Of a stretch of DNA of 64,000 bases, positions 21,087-30,280 are shown piece after piece. The stretch's first letter is position 1; each line of letters opens with the position of its first letter. Location: positions 124,001 through 188,000 of the forward strand of contig NZ_PNFP01000010.1 of NCBI RefSeq assembly GCF_002940685.1, given 5' to 3'. The stretch comes from Ensifer adhaerens. Lineage in GTDB: Bacteria > Pseudomonadota > Alphaproteobacteria > Rhizobiales > Rhizobiaceae. The notes beneath the pieces were generated by a model, which was given only the letters and a program-made list of their open reading frames with translations, was not told where the DNA came from and did not search any database. A program made the translations under genes and the position numbers.

Positions 21087-21974
21087 TCAGGCTACGCGGC
21101 CGATTGCCAGTGCCTGGGCCTGAAGTTCGTCGCAAAGAAAGGCCCAGAGCGCCGAGATCGGGCGGGATGAAAGACCCTGATCGTCGGCTGCGAACAGCCC
21201 GAGCTCGATCACCGGGGCGGGCGGCAGGCCCTCATCGGCGCCGAGCACCCGCATCGTGTTGGGACGGATGTTGAGATCCAGGAGGACGGCGATGCCGAGA
21301 CCCGCCTCGATCATCGACTGGATGGAGGAGAGGCTGGCGCTCGTCAGCACGGTGCGCCACGGCCGGTCGCCGTCCTTCAGCGCCTCGATCATCTTCTGGC
21401 GCCAGGTGCAGACCCCGTCGAAGGTGACGAGCGGCAGAGGCGCTTCCGCCGGCAGTTCGAAACCGCGCGCCGCAACCCACCGGAGCGGCAGCCGCCAGGT
21501 GAGGATCGGCTCGCCATGGATCAGGGCCGGGTCGCCGATCGCGACGTCGAGCTGGCCCTGCGACAGCTTTTCCGACAACACGGTGCTTTCGGTCACGGTC
21601 AGTTCGAGCGCTACATTCGGATGGCATTCGGCAAACCGTTGCAACGCCCTCGGCAGCGAGCCGACGGCGATGTCCTCGATCATGCCGAAGCGGATCGGTC
21701 CCTGGACAGCCTGCCCGGCAAGCGCGCGGCGCGCGCCGGCGCTCAGTCCCAGCATCTTCTGCGCATAGGGCAGCAGCACATGTCCGGCTTCCGTCAGGTC
21801 CATGCCTCGTGAATTGCGGTTCATGAGCCTGGCGCCGAGGTCGTCCTCCAACCGGCGCAACTGCATGCTGACGGCCGCTTGCGTTCTTGCCAGCCGCTGC
21901 GCAGCGCCGCTGACGCTGCCGCATTCGGCGGTCACGACGAAGGCGCGCAAAAGGCCGATGTCGAGGTCATGCAT
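21087..21974 (-). CDS. LysR family transcriptional regulator
   Basis: A 295-residue LysR-type regulator. The N-terminal helix-turn-helix is residues 3-60 (FVVTAECGSVSGAAQRLARTQAAVS), followed by a periplasmic-binding-like effector domain. The ATG at 21974 was chosen because AAGGATC precedes it on the minus strand; the 172-residue in-frame extension runs antisense through the exporter gene and is not real. It diverges from an RhtA-like exporter, with 91 bp between the two starts, so it probably controls that gene. An amino-acid-related effector is likely but not shown. Confidence 0.9.
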   Translation of the reverse strand: MHDLDIGLLRAFVVTAECGSVSGAAQRLARTQAAVSMQLRRLEDDLGARLMNRNSRGMDLTEAGHVLLPYAQKMLGLSAGARRALAGQAVQGPIRFGMIEDIAVGSLPRALQRFAECHPNVALELTVTESTVLSEKLSQGQLDVAIGDPALIHGEPILTWRLPLRWVAARGFELPAEAPLPLVTFDGVCTWRQKMIEALKDGDRPWRTVLTSASLSSIQSMIEAGLGIAVLLDLNIRPNTMRVLGADEGLPPAPVIELGLFAADDQGLSSRPISALWAFLCDELQAQALAIGRVA

Positions 21975-22065
21975 ATAATGATCCTTTATGGAAGCATCAC
22001 AATTATTAGCGTTCTTTATTGTGCCGGGATTGCTATGTCTGTTCAAGCCCAAGAGGAGAACGGAC

Positions 22066-22965
22066 ATGGCGGAAACGGAGACGACAGCGGATCGCGGGTG
22101 GAGCGGGCCGGGCGCGACAGACGACGCCAGCGGGCGCGTCACGCTCGCCGTCGTCTTCTGCCTGCTCTCGATGTCGAGCGTGCAGTTTGGCGCGGCACTC
22201 TCCAAGCCCGCCATGGAAAGCCTCGGAGCCTTCGGCGCGACCTGGTTGCGGCTTTCCTGGGCGGCGGCCTTCCTGTTGCTGCTCGTCCGGCCTCCTTTCC
22301 TCAGATACAGCCGGGCACAGTGGCTTTCGGCGCTTTCCCTTGGCGCGACGATGGCGGTGATGACGCTTTGTTTCTTTGCGGCGATCGCGCGCATCCCGCT
22401 CGGCCTTGCCGTGGCGATCGAGTTTCTCGGTCCCCTGACTGTCGCCGCTGTTTTCGGCGGTCGTGGCTGGCGCCTGCTTTGCCCTGTCATCGCCGCTGCC
22501 GGCGTGCTCTGCCTTTCCTGGGACGGTTCGGCCTGGGTGGCGGATACGCCAGGGCTTCTGTTCGCCCTCGGCGCGGCGATCGGCTGGGGTGGTTACATCG
22601 TGCTCATGAAGCAGGCCGGCCAGCGCTTCAAGGGATTGGAGGGGCTTGCCGTTTCGTTGCTCTTTGCCGCGCTGTTCGCAACGCCGTTCGGCCTGCACCA
22701 GGTGCAATCCGGTTTCTCCTTCGATATGCTCTTGATGACGGCGGGGCTTGCCATGCTGGTGCCGCTGCTTCCCTACGCGCTCGAATTCATGGCGCTGAGG
22801 CGCATGCAGCCGTCGGCCTTCGGTATCCTGATGAGCCTGGAACCGGCGATCGGCGCCGGCGCCGGCTTCATCGTGCTGGGGCAGGCGCTCGCTCTCAATC
22901 AGATCTTCGGTGTCGTCCTCGTGATGATCGCGAGCGTTGCCGGCACTCTGCTGGCGAAAGCCTAG
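22066..22965 (+). CDS. RhtA-like DMT family exporter (EamA)
   Basis: A 299-residue inner-membrane protein with ten predicted helices in two EamA halves, of the RhtA (threonine/homoserine exporter) type. FFAAIARIPLGLAVAIEFLGPL marks the first half and PYALEFMALRRM and LMSLEPA the second, all characteristic of RhtA. AAGAGGAGAACGG sits directly before the ATG at 22066; an earlier in-frame ATG at 21988 lacks such a site and adds a spurious hydrophobic leader. It is divergent from the LysR gene. Confidence 0.88.
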   Translation: MAETETTADRGWSGPGATDDASGRVTLAVVFCLLSMSSVQFGAALSKPAMESLGAFGATWLRLSWAAAFLLLLVRPPFLRYSRAQWLSALSLGATMAVMTLCFFAAIARIPLGLAVAIEFLGPLTVAAVFGGRGWRLLCPVIAAAGVLCLSWDGSAWVADTPGLLFALGAAIGWGGYIVLMKQAGQRFKGLEGLAVSLLFAALFATPFGLHQVQSGFSFDMLLMTAGLAMLVPLLPYALEFMALRRMQPSAFGILMSLEPAIGAGAGFIVLGQALALNQIFGVVLVMIASVAGTLLAKA

Positions 22966-23181
22966 CGCCGTAGCGCAAGTCGACTTTCTCCGCCGCCGGT
23001 TTCTTGAAGGTCCGGGTCTGCGTTAGCGGCGCGGTGGCGGACTGGCGCCCGGCCCTCGCGATCTCCGATCAAATTCGGCGCCTTTGTGCGCGACTGATAA
23101 AATGTGCCCGTTTACAAAAGTAATATTATATGATTTTTTGATCCTTGGCTGCGTGGAGGCAGCTTTCTTTGGGAGGAAATC

Positions 23182-24144
23182 ATGAAAATCGCCAAGGCAC
23201 TTGCGAGTGCAACGATCCTTGCTGCCTGCACCTTCGGCAGCGCATCGGCGGCCGATCTCGTCGTCGGCTTTTCGCAGATCGGATCGGAGTCCGGCTGGCG
23301 CGCTGCCGAGACGACGCTGACCAAGCAGCAGGCCGAACAGCGCGGGATCGATCTCAAATTCGCTGATGCGCAGCAGAAGCAGGAAAACCAGATCAAGGCG
23401 ATCCGCTCGTTCATCGCGCAAGGGGTGAATGCCATTCTCGTGGCGCCGGTCGTCGCCACCGGCTGGGACGAGGTGCTGCAGGAAGCCAAGGATGCTGAAA
23501 TTCCGGTCATCCTGCTCGACCGCACGGTGGATTCCTCGAAGGACCTTTACCTGACGGCGGTGACCTCCGACCTCGTGCACGAGGGCAATGTTGCCGGCAA
23601 GTGGCTGGTCGACACGACGGCGGGCAAGCCCTGCAACGTCGTCGAGCTTCAGGGCACGACCGGCTCTTCGCCGGCGATCGACCGCAAGAAGGGCTTCGAA
23701 CAGGCGCTATCCGGCCACGACAACCTGAAGATCATCCGTAGCCAGACCGGCGACTTCACCCGCACCAAGGGCAAGGAAGTGATGGAAAGCTTCCTCAAGG
23801 CCGAGGACGGCGGCAAGAACATCTGCGCGCTCTATGCCCATAACGACGACATGGCGGTCGGCGCCATCCAGGCGATCAAGGAAGCCGGCCTGAAGCCGGG
23901 CAAGGACATCCTTGTCGTGTCGATCGATGCCGTTCCGGACATCTTCCAGGCGATGGCCGCCGGAGAAGCCAATGCCACGGTCGAGTTGACGCCGAACATG
24001 GCCGGTCCCGCTTTCGATGCGCTTGCCGCGTACCAGAAGGATGGCACGGCGCCACCGAAGTGGATCCAGACGGAATCGAAACTTTACACTCAGGCCGACG
24101 AACCGCTGAAGGTCTACGAAGAAAAGAAGGGCCTCGGCTACTGA
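23182..24144 (+). CDS. ytfQ: Sugar ABC transporter substrate-binding protein (YtfQ-like)
   Basis: A 320-residue periplasmic binding protein of the ribose/galactofuranose type. It has a Sec signal peptide (residues 1-23, SASA-AD), then VVGFSQIGSESGWR, the YtfQ-type N-terminus. GGGAGG precedes the ATG. It starts an operon ytfQ-ytfR-ytfT-yjfF that in E. coli imports galactofuranose. The gene order here is the same, which makes a furanose-type sugar likely; the exact sugar is inference. Confidence 0.87.
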   Translation: MKIAKALASATILAACTFGSASAADLVVGFSQIGSESGWRAAETTLTKQQAEQRGIDLKFADAQQKQENQIKAIRSFIAQGVNAILVAPVVATGWDEVLQEAKDAEIPVILLDRTVDSSKDLYLTAVTSDLVHEGNVAGKWLVDTTAGKPCNVVELQGTTGSSPAIDRKKGFEQALSGHDNLKIIRSQTGDFTRTKGKEVMESFLKAEDGGKNICALYAHNDDMAVGAIQAIKEAGLKPGKDILVVSIDAVPDIFQAMAAGEANATVELTPNMAGPAFDALAAYQKDGTAPPKWIQTESKLYTQADEPLKVYEEKKGLGY

Positions 24145-24152
24145 TGTCGGCC

Positions 24153-24182
24153 GTGGCCCGCGCTGCTTCTCGCGCGGGCCAC
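24153..24182 (+). terminator. Intercistronic hairpin after ytfQ
   Basis: Perfect 10-bp stem, GTGGCCCGCG (24153-24162) with CGCGGGCCAC (24173-24182), followed by GCTCTCTTT. As in the lac operon, it lies right behind the binding-protein gene and is probably an mRNA-stabilising element or partial terminator. Confidence 0.65.
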
Positions 24183-24277
24183 GCTCTCTTTCAGTTTCCG
24201 GCCGAAGAACGCAGCTTGCCGCGGCAGGCGCTGTGCTTCCCCGTCCGGCAGATACCAGCATCGCGGAGACGGTATCG

Positions 24278-25792
24278 ATGCAGACCAGTAACGACATCCT
24301 TCAGGCGGTCCGGATCGAAAAGACCTTCCCGGGAACCAGAGCCCTCGACAAGGTTGATTTTCACCTCAGGCGCGGGGAGGTTCATGCGCTGCTCGGCGAA
24401 AACGGCGCCGGCAAGTCGACCCTGATCAAATGCCTGACCGGCGCCTACCGCCGCGACGGCGGCACGATCCTGCTCGATGACGTGCCCGTCGATCCGCGCG
24501 ACACGTTCGAAGCCCAAGCGCTCGGCATCGGCACGGTCTATCAGGAGGTCAACCTGCTGCCGAACCTGACGGTCGCCGAGAACCTTTTCCTCGGGCGCCA
24601 GCCGCGCCGTTTCGGCATGGTCGATGCGCGCGCGATGAACCGGCGGGCACGGGATCTGCTTGCAGACTACGAACTCGACCTGGACGTCACCCGCGATCTG
24701 GCGAGCTATTCGGTAGCGATCCAGCAGGTCATCGCCATTGCGCGCGCCGTCGATCTCTCCGGCAAGGTACTGATCCTCGACGAGCCGACGGCGAGCCTCG
24801 ATGCGCATGAGGTGGCGATGCTGTTTCGCATCGTGCGCCGGCTCAAGGCGAAGGGCCTCGGCATCATCTTCGTCACCCACTTTCTCGAACAGGTCTATGA
24901 GATTTCCGACCGGATTACCGTGCTCAGGAACGGGCAGCTCGTCGGAACGCGTGAAACCAGCAGTCTCGATCGCCGCGAGCTGATCGCGATGATGATCGGC
25001 CGTGAACTGGCGGCGGAAATCCACGCGCCGCGCGCGGAAGTTCAGGAAGGACCGCTGCGCTACCGGTTCCGCAATTACGGCCGCAAGGGCCGCGTCCGCC
25101 CCTTCGACCTCGATGTGCGCGCCGGCGAGGTGGTCGGCATGGCGGGCCTGCTCGGCTCCGGACGGACGGAAACCGCGGAGCTTCTCTTCGGCGCCCATCG
25201 TGCCGACAGCGGCGAGGCCGAGATCGACGGTCGTGCGGTCGACCTTGCGTCGCCGCGGGCTGCCATCCGCCATCGCTTCGGCTTCTGCCCGGAGGATCGC
25301 AAGACTTCGGGCATTATCGGCGATCTCTCGGTGCGCGAAAACATCGTGCTGGCGCTGCAGGCGCGCCGCGGCTGGACGCGGCCGATCTCGCGGGCGGAGC
25401 AGAACCGGCTGGCAGACCACTATATCCGCGCGCTCGATATCCGCACGGCCGATCGCGAGAAACCGATCAAGCTCTTGTCCGGCGGCAACCAGCAGAAGGC
25501 GATCCTCGCGCGCTGGCTTGCGACCGAGCCCGAATTCCTGATTCTCGACGAGCCGACGCGCGGCATCGACGTCGGCGCCCATGCGGAAATCGTCAAACTG
25601 ATCGAGGCGCTGCGCGAAAAAGGCCTGTCGCTGATCGTCGTTTCCTCGGAGATCGAAGAACTGGTCGCCTACAGCACCCGGGTCATCGTGCTTCGCGACC
25701 GGGCTCATGTCGCCGAACTCGACGGGAACCGGATCACGGCAGATCAGATCGTTGAAGCGATCGCCGCAACCGATGAAAGGAGGACGTCTTGA
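24278..25792 (+). CDS. ytfR: Sugar ABC transporter ATP-binding protein (YtfR-like)
   Basis: A 504-residue double ATPase of the CUT2 family. The first domain has Walker A GENGAGKST and Walker B LILDEPTASLD. The second has the signature LSGGNQQKA and Walker B LILDEPTRGIDVG but lacks a normal Walker A, as usual in the family (LLGSGRTETAEL). In the first domain the usual LSGGQ stretch is replaced by YSVAIQQ, also typical. The ATG at 24278 follows CGGAGACGG. The stop overlaps the TTG start of ytfT. Confidence 0.9.
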   Translation: MQTSNDILQAVRIEKTFPGTRALDKVDFHLRRGEVHALLGENGAGKSTLIKCLTGAYRRDGGTILLDDVPVDPRDTFEAQALGIGTVYQEVNLLPNLTVAENLFLGRQPRRFGMVDARAMNRRARDLLADYELDLDVTRDLASYSVAIQQVIAIARAVDLSGKVLILDEPTASLDAHEVAMLFRIVRRLKAKGLGIIFVTHFLEQVYEISDRITVLRNGQLVGTRETSSLDRRELIAMMIGRELAAEIHAPRAEVQEGPLRYRFRNYGRKGRVRPFDLDVRAGEVVGMAGLLGSGRTETAELLFGAHRADSGEAEIDGRAVDLASPRAAIRHRFGFCPEDRKTSGIIGDLSVRENIVLALQARRGWTRPISRAEQNRLADHYIRALDIRTADREKPIKLLSGGNQQKAILARWLATEPEFLILDEPTRGIDVGAHAEIVKLIEALREKGLSLIVVSSEIEELVAYSTRVIVLRDRAHVAELDGNRITADQIVEAIAATDERRTS

Positions 25793-26814
25793 CGTCGTTC
25801 TTCAAGCTCTATTTCAACCGGTTGCTGCCGCAACTGATCGCGCTTGGTCTCATCATCATGGCGGTATCGCTGGTGTTTCCCGGCTTCCTCAACATCGAGA
25901 TCCAGAATGGCCGTCTTTACGGCAGTCTTATCGACATCCTCAACCGCGGTGCGCCTGTCGTGCTTCTGGCAATCGGCATGACCATCGTCATCGCCACCAA
26001 GGGTATCGACCTCTCCGTCGGCGCGGTCATGGCGATCTGCGGCGCGACTGCAGCCGCTGCGATTACCTCGGGCCACTCAGTTCCCGCAACGCTGTTGATC
26101 ACACTTGGCGTCGGTATTCTCTGCGGTCTCTGGAACGGGGTGCTGGTGGCGGTACTCGACATCCAGCCGATCATCGCGACGCTGGTGCTGATGGTCGCCG
26201 GGCGCGGTATCGCCCAGCTCATCACCGAGGGGGCGATCCTGACCTTCAATGACCCCGGCCTCATCTTCATCGGCAGTGGTTCCTTTGCCGGACTGCCGAT
26301 GCCGGTGGTGATCTGGCTGGTCTTCGGCATGCTGATCGCGGTGCTCGTCCGGCGAACCGCGCTCGGCATGCTGATCGAGGCGATCGGCGTCAATCGCCAG
26401 GCGAGCACGCTCTCCGGCGTGCTGACGCCAGTGCTCTTGAACGCGGCCTATGTCCTTTGCGGCCTTTGTGCCGCCATCGCCGGCATCATCGCCGCGGCCG
26501 ATATTCGCGGTGCCGACGCCAACAATGCCGGTCTGTGGCTGGAGCTCGATGCCATTCTCGCCGTCGTCGTCGGCGGCACGTCGCTGCTCGGCGGTCGCTT
26601 CAGCATCGCCGCATCGGTGCTCGGAGCCATCATCATCCAGGCGATCAACACCGGCATTCTGCTCTCCGGCTTCCCGCCGGAGTTCAACCTGATCATCAAG
26701 GCCGCGATCATCGTCTTCATCCTGGTGCTTCAGTCGCCGCGCGTCCGCACCGCCTTTGCCTTCCTCGTGCCGGCGCGCGGCGCGAGAAACCCGAGCGAGC
26801 GAGCCGCAAAATGA
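25789..26814 (+). CDS. ytfT: Sugar ABC transporter permease (YtfT-like), TTG start
   Basis: A 341-residue CUT2 permease (RbsC/YtfT type) with about ten hydrophobic segments and the family loop VVGGTSLLGGRF. It starts with TTG: the codon overlaps the ytfR stop (TTGA, 25789-25792), an ideal AAAGGAGG lies at 25777-25784, and no ATG fits the N-terminus. It overlaps yjfF by ATGA at its end. Confidence 0.88.
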   Translation: MTSFFKLYFNRLLPQLIALGLIIMAVSLVFPGFLNIEIQNGRLYGSLIDILNRGAPVVLLAIGMTIVIATKGIDLSVGAVMAICGATAAAAITSGHSVPATLLITLGVGILCGLWNGVLVAVLDIQPIIATLVLMVAGRGIAQLITEGAILTFNDPGLIFIGSGSFAGLPMPVVIWLVFGMLIAVLVRRTALGMLIEAIGVNRQASTLSGVLTPVLLNAAYVLCGLCAAIAGIIAAADIRGADANNAGLWLELDAILAVVVGGTSLLGGRFSIAASVLGAIIIQAINTGILLSGFPPEFNLIIKAAIIVFILVLQSPRVRTAFAFLVPARGARNPSERAAK

Positions 26815-27779
26815 AGCCGAAATATCTTCCGCTCACTGCAACGCTCGTGATCTTCCTGCTCGGCTACGCGCTTTGTGTGGCGCAATATCCGAACATGCTG
26901 TCGACGCGCGTGATCGGCAACCTTTTGACCGACAACGCCTTCCTCGGCATCGCGGCGGTCGGCATGACCTTCGTCATCTTCTCCGGTGGCATCGATCTTT
27001 CGATCGGTTCGGTCATCGCCTTCACCGGCGTGTTTCTGGCCGTGGTGCTGGAACACACAAGCATCCACCCGCTGATTGCCTTCGCGATGGTTCTTGCGAT
27101 CGCGACGCTTTTCGGCGCCGCGATGGGCGCGATCATCCACTATCTGGAGATGCCGGCTTTCATCGTCACGCTTGCCGGCATGTTTCTCGCACGCGGCATG
27201 GCCTTCGTGCTGTCGATCGACAGCATTCCGATCAAGCATCCCTTCTACGCGACCTTGAAAGGTCTCTACTTCAAGCTGCCGGGTGCAGGGCGCATCACGC
27301 TGATCGGCGGGCTGATGCTGCTCGTCTTCGCGGTCGGTATCCTGATCGCGCACCGCACGCGCTTCGGCACCAACGTCTATGCGCTCGGCGGCGGTGCGGC
27401 GACGGCGCGGCTGATGGGTGTTCCGGTGGCGGCGACGACGATCCGCATCTACGCCCTTTCGGGCCTGCTTGCGGGACTGTCCGGCATCGTCTTCTCGCTC
27501 TACACCTCGGCGGGCTATTCGCTTGCCGCCGTTGGCGTCGAGCTGGACGCGATCACCGCGGTTGTCATCGGGGGCACGCTTCTGACCGGAGGCTCAGGCT
27601 TTGTCGCCGGCACCCTGGTCGGCATCCTCATCCAGGGCCTGATCCAGACCTACATCACCTTCGACGGATCGCTGTCGAGCTGGTGGACGAAGATCCTGAT
27701 CGGCCTTTTGCTCTTTGCTTTCATCCTGCTGCAGAAAGGCATCATCTTCGTTTCGCGCCACCGCCAGCAGCGGGCGTGA
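26811..27779 (+). CDS. yjfF: Sugar ABC transporter permease (YjfF-like)
   Basis: A 322-residue second permease of the ytf system. It shares GIDLSIGSV and the loop VVIGGTLLTGGSG with YtfT and probably forms the heteromeric channel with it. The ATG at 26811 overlaps the ytfT stop (ATGA). The in-frame extension upstream lies inside ytfT and is not real. Confidence 0.88.
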   Translation: MKPKYLPLTATLVIFLLGYALCVAQYPNMLSTRVIGNLLTDNAFLGIAAVGMTFVIFSGGIDLSIGSVIAFTGVFLAVVLEHTSIHPLIAFAMVLAIATLFGAAMGAIIHYLEMPAFIVTLAGMFLARGMAFVLSIDSIPIKHPFYATLKGLYFKLPGAGRITLIGGLMLLVFAVGILIAHRTRFGTNVYALGGGAATARLMGVPVAATTIRIYALSGLLAGLSGIVFSLYTSAGYSLAAVGVELDAITAVVIGGTLLTGGSGFVAGTLVGILIQGLIQTYITFDGSLSSWWTKILIGLLLFAFILLQKGIIFVSRHRQQRA

Positions 27780-27794
27780 GGCAAGGGTCGCGCG

Positions 27795-28523
27795 ATGTGG
27801 CCATCCCTCCAACAGCCGCGCAAACGCACGAGCCACCGGCTCGTCGTCGAGGAGCTCGGCCAGGCGGTGGTCGGAGGCGAGTTCGCGGTCGGAGACATCC
27901 TGCCCGGCGATGTCGAGCTCGCGGCGCGCTTCAACGTTTCCCGCACGGTCCTGCGCGAGGCGATGAAGACGCTCGCTGCCAAGGGGCTTGTCGTTGCCCG
28001 CGCCCGCATCGGCACCCGTGTGATGCCGCAGGCGAACTGGAACCTGTTTGATGGCGACGTGCTTTCCTGGCATTTCCGGGCCGGTGTCGATGAGGCGTTT
28101 CTTCGCCATGTCAGCGAGGTTCGCCTGGCGCTCGAACCCTATGCGGCCGGCCTGGCGGCCCGGCGCGCCACCGACGCCGACATTTCCCAGATGATGCGGC
28201 TGGCCGTCGCCATGGGCGATGCCGGCCATAGCGCGCAGACGCTGGCGCGTGCCGATCTCGAGTTCCATCTCCGCCTGCTCGAGGCGTCGCTCAATCCGTT
28301 CATGCAGACCGTCGGCAGCCTGATCGAGGCGGCGCTGATGGGGATCTTCCGATTGAGCAATGCGGCCACAGATGGCGCCGAGATCGATCGCGTCGCCGTC
28401 GCGCATATCCGCATCGTCGAAGAAATCCGGCTTCGCAACGAGGAGGGTGCGCGAACTGCGATGGAGCATGTGATCCGTGTCGGCCAGCAGCAATTGATCG
28501 CAAACCTGAAGAAGCATGGCTGA
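27795..28523 (+). CDS. FadR/GntR family transcriptional regulator
   Basis: A 242-residue regulator. The N-terminal GntR winged helix covers residues 12-80 (VGDILPGDVELAARFNVSRTVLREAMKTL). The C-terminal FCD ligand-binding domain is all-helical and includes the metal-binding type DLEFHLRLLE. It begins 15 bp after yjfF with AAGGG upstream, so it is the last gene of the ytf operon and probably its regulator. FCD regulators usually sense acids or sugars of the neighbouring pathway. Confidence 0.88.
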   Translation: MWPSLQQPRKRTSHRLVVEELGQAVVGGEFAVGDILPGDVELAARFNVSRTVLREAMKTLAAKGLVVARARIGTRVMPQANWNLFDGDVLSWHFRAGVDEAFLRHVSEVRLALEPYAAGLAARRATDADISQMMRLAVAMGDAGHSAQTLARADLEFHLRLLEASLNPFMQTVGSLIEAALMGIFRLSNAATDGAEIDRVAVAHIRIVEEIRLRNEEGARTAMEHVIRVGQQQLIANLKKHG

Positions 28524-28646
28524 CCCGCCGACGAGTGCATCAGGCGGCACGTGCTGCTTGGCTTCACCGGTCATGTGGGCGTAGGCTGGCGAGGAAGCCA
28601 AAGGGCGATGCGGCGAGGTTGGAGCCGGAGCGAGCGGAGAGGGCAG

Positions 28647-30176
28647 GTGTCGGAACAGGACGTTCTGATCGTCGGGGCGGGACCGACCGGCCTTGTGCTT
28701 GGTCTCTGGCTGACGGCCCAGGGTGTGAGGGTCCGTATCATCGACAAAAATGCGGCTCCCGGCCCGACCTCGCGGGCGATGGTGGTGCATGCGCGAACGC
28801 TCGAGCTTTACCGGCAGCTTGATCTGGCCGACGCCGTGGTCGAAGCGGGCCGCCGCAACCCCTCGGTCAACCTCTGGGCAAAGGGCAGGGTCAGGGCGCG
28901 AATTTCCTTCAGCCCGACCGGCGCTAAGTTTACGCCCTACCCCTTCGTTCTTGTCTACCCGCAGGACCATCACGAACGGCTGCTCGAGGCCCGACTGGAG
29001 GCCCTGGGCGTCAAGGTCGAGCGACAGACCGAGCTTGTTGATTTCGAGCACGACGGCGCCGGGGTGAGTGCGCACCTGCGATTGCCCGACGGCAGGTCGC
29101 AAGTGTGTGCGGCGCAGTATCTCGCCGGATGCGACGGTGCGCGCTCGCCGGTCCGGCACGGTCTGGAGGTCGATTTTTCCGGGGGAACCTACGACCAGAC
29201 CTTCTACGTCGCGGACGTTGAAGCGCGTGGCCCGGCGGCCAATGGGGAAGTCCATATCTCGCTCGAAACAGGCGATTTCGTCGCCCTGCTTGCCTACGCC
29301 GAGGGCCGGGGCCGCCTCATCGGTCTCGTGCGGGAGAAGCGGGAGGATGCAGAGGGGCTCAGCTTCGCGGATGTGAGCCATCGCGCCATCGAAAGCCTGC
29401 GGCTCACTGTCGACAAGGTCAACTGGTTCTCCACCTACCGGGTCCACCATCGCGTTGCCGGTCGCTTCAGGTCCGGGCGTGTGTTTCTGCTCGGCGACGC
29501 CGCGCATGTGCACAGTCCGGTCGGCGGTCAGGGCATGAACACCGGCATCGGTGACGCGGTCAATCTTGCGTGGAAGCTCGCAGCCGTGCTGAAGGGGCAG
29601 GCGCCGGACGGCCTGCTCGACAGCTATGAAAGCGAACGGATCGCGTTTGCCCGCCAGCTCGTCGAAACCACCGACCGGCTGTTCACGTTCGTGACGGCGG
29701 AAGGCGGCGTCGCAGATTTTCTGCGCGTCCATGTCGCGCCCGGTCTGGCAGGCATCGCCTACCGCGTCGGCGGTGTCAGAGAATTCCTGTTCCGCATTCT
29801 GTCGCAGACGCAGCTCAATTATCGCGGCGGCCCCTTGAGCCGGGGTGCGCATGGCCGGGTGCAGGGCGGCGATCGGCTGCCCTGGCTACGCGTCAATGGC
29901 CTCGACAACTACGCTTCGCTTGCAGCCATTGCCTGGCAGGTGCATGTCTATGGCGAAGTGCGCAACGACATAAGAGCGTGGTGCGCGGCCAAGCACATGC
30001 CGCTTCACGTCTTCCCGTGGGGCGAGCAGCAGGCGGCCGCCGGCCTGGCGCGGGACGCCGCCTATCTGCTGCGCCCGGACACCTATGTGGCGCTGGTTGC
30101 CGAACCGGCGATGCCCGAAACCGTGGAAACGTACTTCGCCGAGCACGGGATCCGCCTGTCGCCCGTTCCTGCCTGA
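28647..30176 (+). CDS. FAD-dependent aromatic-type monooxygenase
   Basis: A 509-residue flavoprotein monooxygenase of the PheA/TfdB/MhpA type, which hydroxylates aromatic compounds with NAD(P)H and O2. The FAD fold reads LIVGAGPTGL at its N-terminus, the DG motif is AGCDGARSPVR, and the GD motif is LLGDAAHVHSPVGGQGMN. A thioredoxin-like C-terminal region (about 430-510) is present. The GTG at 28647 was chosen: GGAGAGGG precedes it and the FAD fold follows within a few residues. In-frame starts upstream (28551, 28608) are less likely. The substrate is unknown, and no ring-cleavage genes lie nearby. Confidence 0.85.
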   Translation: MSEQDVLIVGAGPTGLVLGLWLTAQGVRVRIIDKNAAPGPTSRAMVVHARTLELYRQLDLADAVVEAGRRNPSVNLWAKGRVRARISFSPTGAKFTPYPFVLVYPQDHHERLLEARLEALGVKVERQTELVDFEHDGAGVSAHLRLPDGRSQVCAAQYLAGCDGARSPVRHGLEVDFSGGTYDQTFYVADVEARGPAANGEVHISLETGDFVALLAYAEGRGRLIGLVREKREDAEGLSFADVSHRAIESLRLTVDKVNWFSTYRVHHRVAGRFRSGRVFLLGDAAHVHSPVGGQGMNTGIGDAVNLAWKLAAVLKGQAPDGLLDSYESERIAFARQLVETTDRLFTFVTAEGGVADFLRVHVAPGLAGIAYRVGGVREFLFRILSQTQLNYRGGPLSRGAHGRVQGGDRLPWLRVNGLDNYASLAAIAWQVHVYGEVRNDIRAWCAAKHMPLHVFPWGEQQAAAGLARDAAYLLRPDTYVALVAEPAMPETVETYFAEHGIRLSPVPA

Positions 30177-30213
30177 AGGTCGCCGCAGGAGCGGCGCCGT
30201 CCGCCGCCGGTGC

Positions 30214-30244
30214 CTCGTCGCGGACCAGCCGGAACCGCGACGAG
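30214..30244. terminator. Hairpin between convergent genes
   Basis: Perfect 10-bp inverted repeat, CTCGTCGCGG (30214-30223) and CCGCGACGAG (30235-30244), in the 104-bp gap between the monooxygenase (+) and the RND pump (-). It is probably a shared transcription end; no strong T-run is seen. Confidence 0.5.
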
Positions 30245-30280
30245 CAGGTCTCTCCCTCTCGCGTTGAAAGCGACCGGCCG

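Noticed and set aside
27594-29852. 752-codon minus-strand frame across yjfF, the FadR regulator and the monooxygenase
   Set aside because: It crosses three well-supported + strand genes and has no domain.
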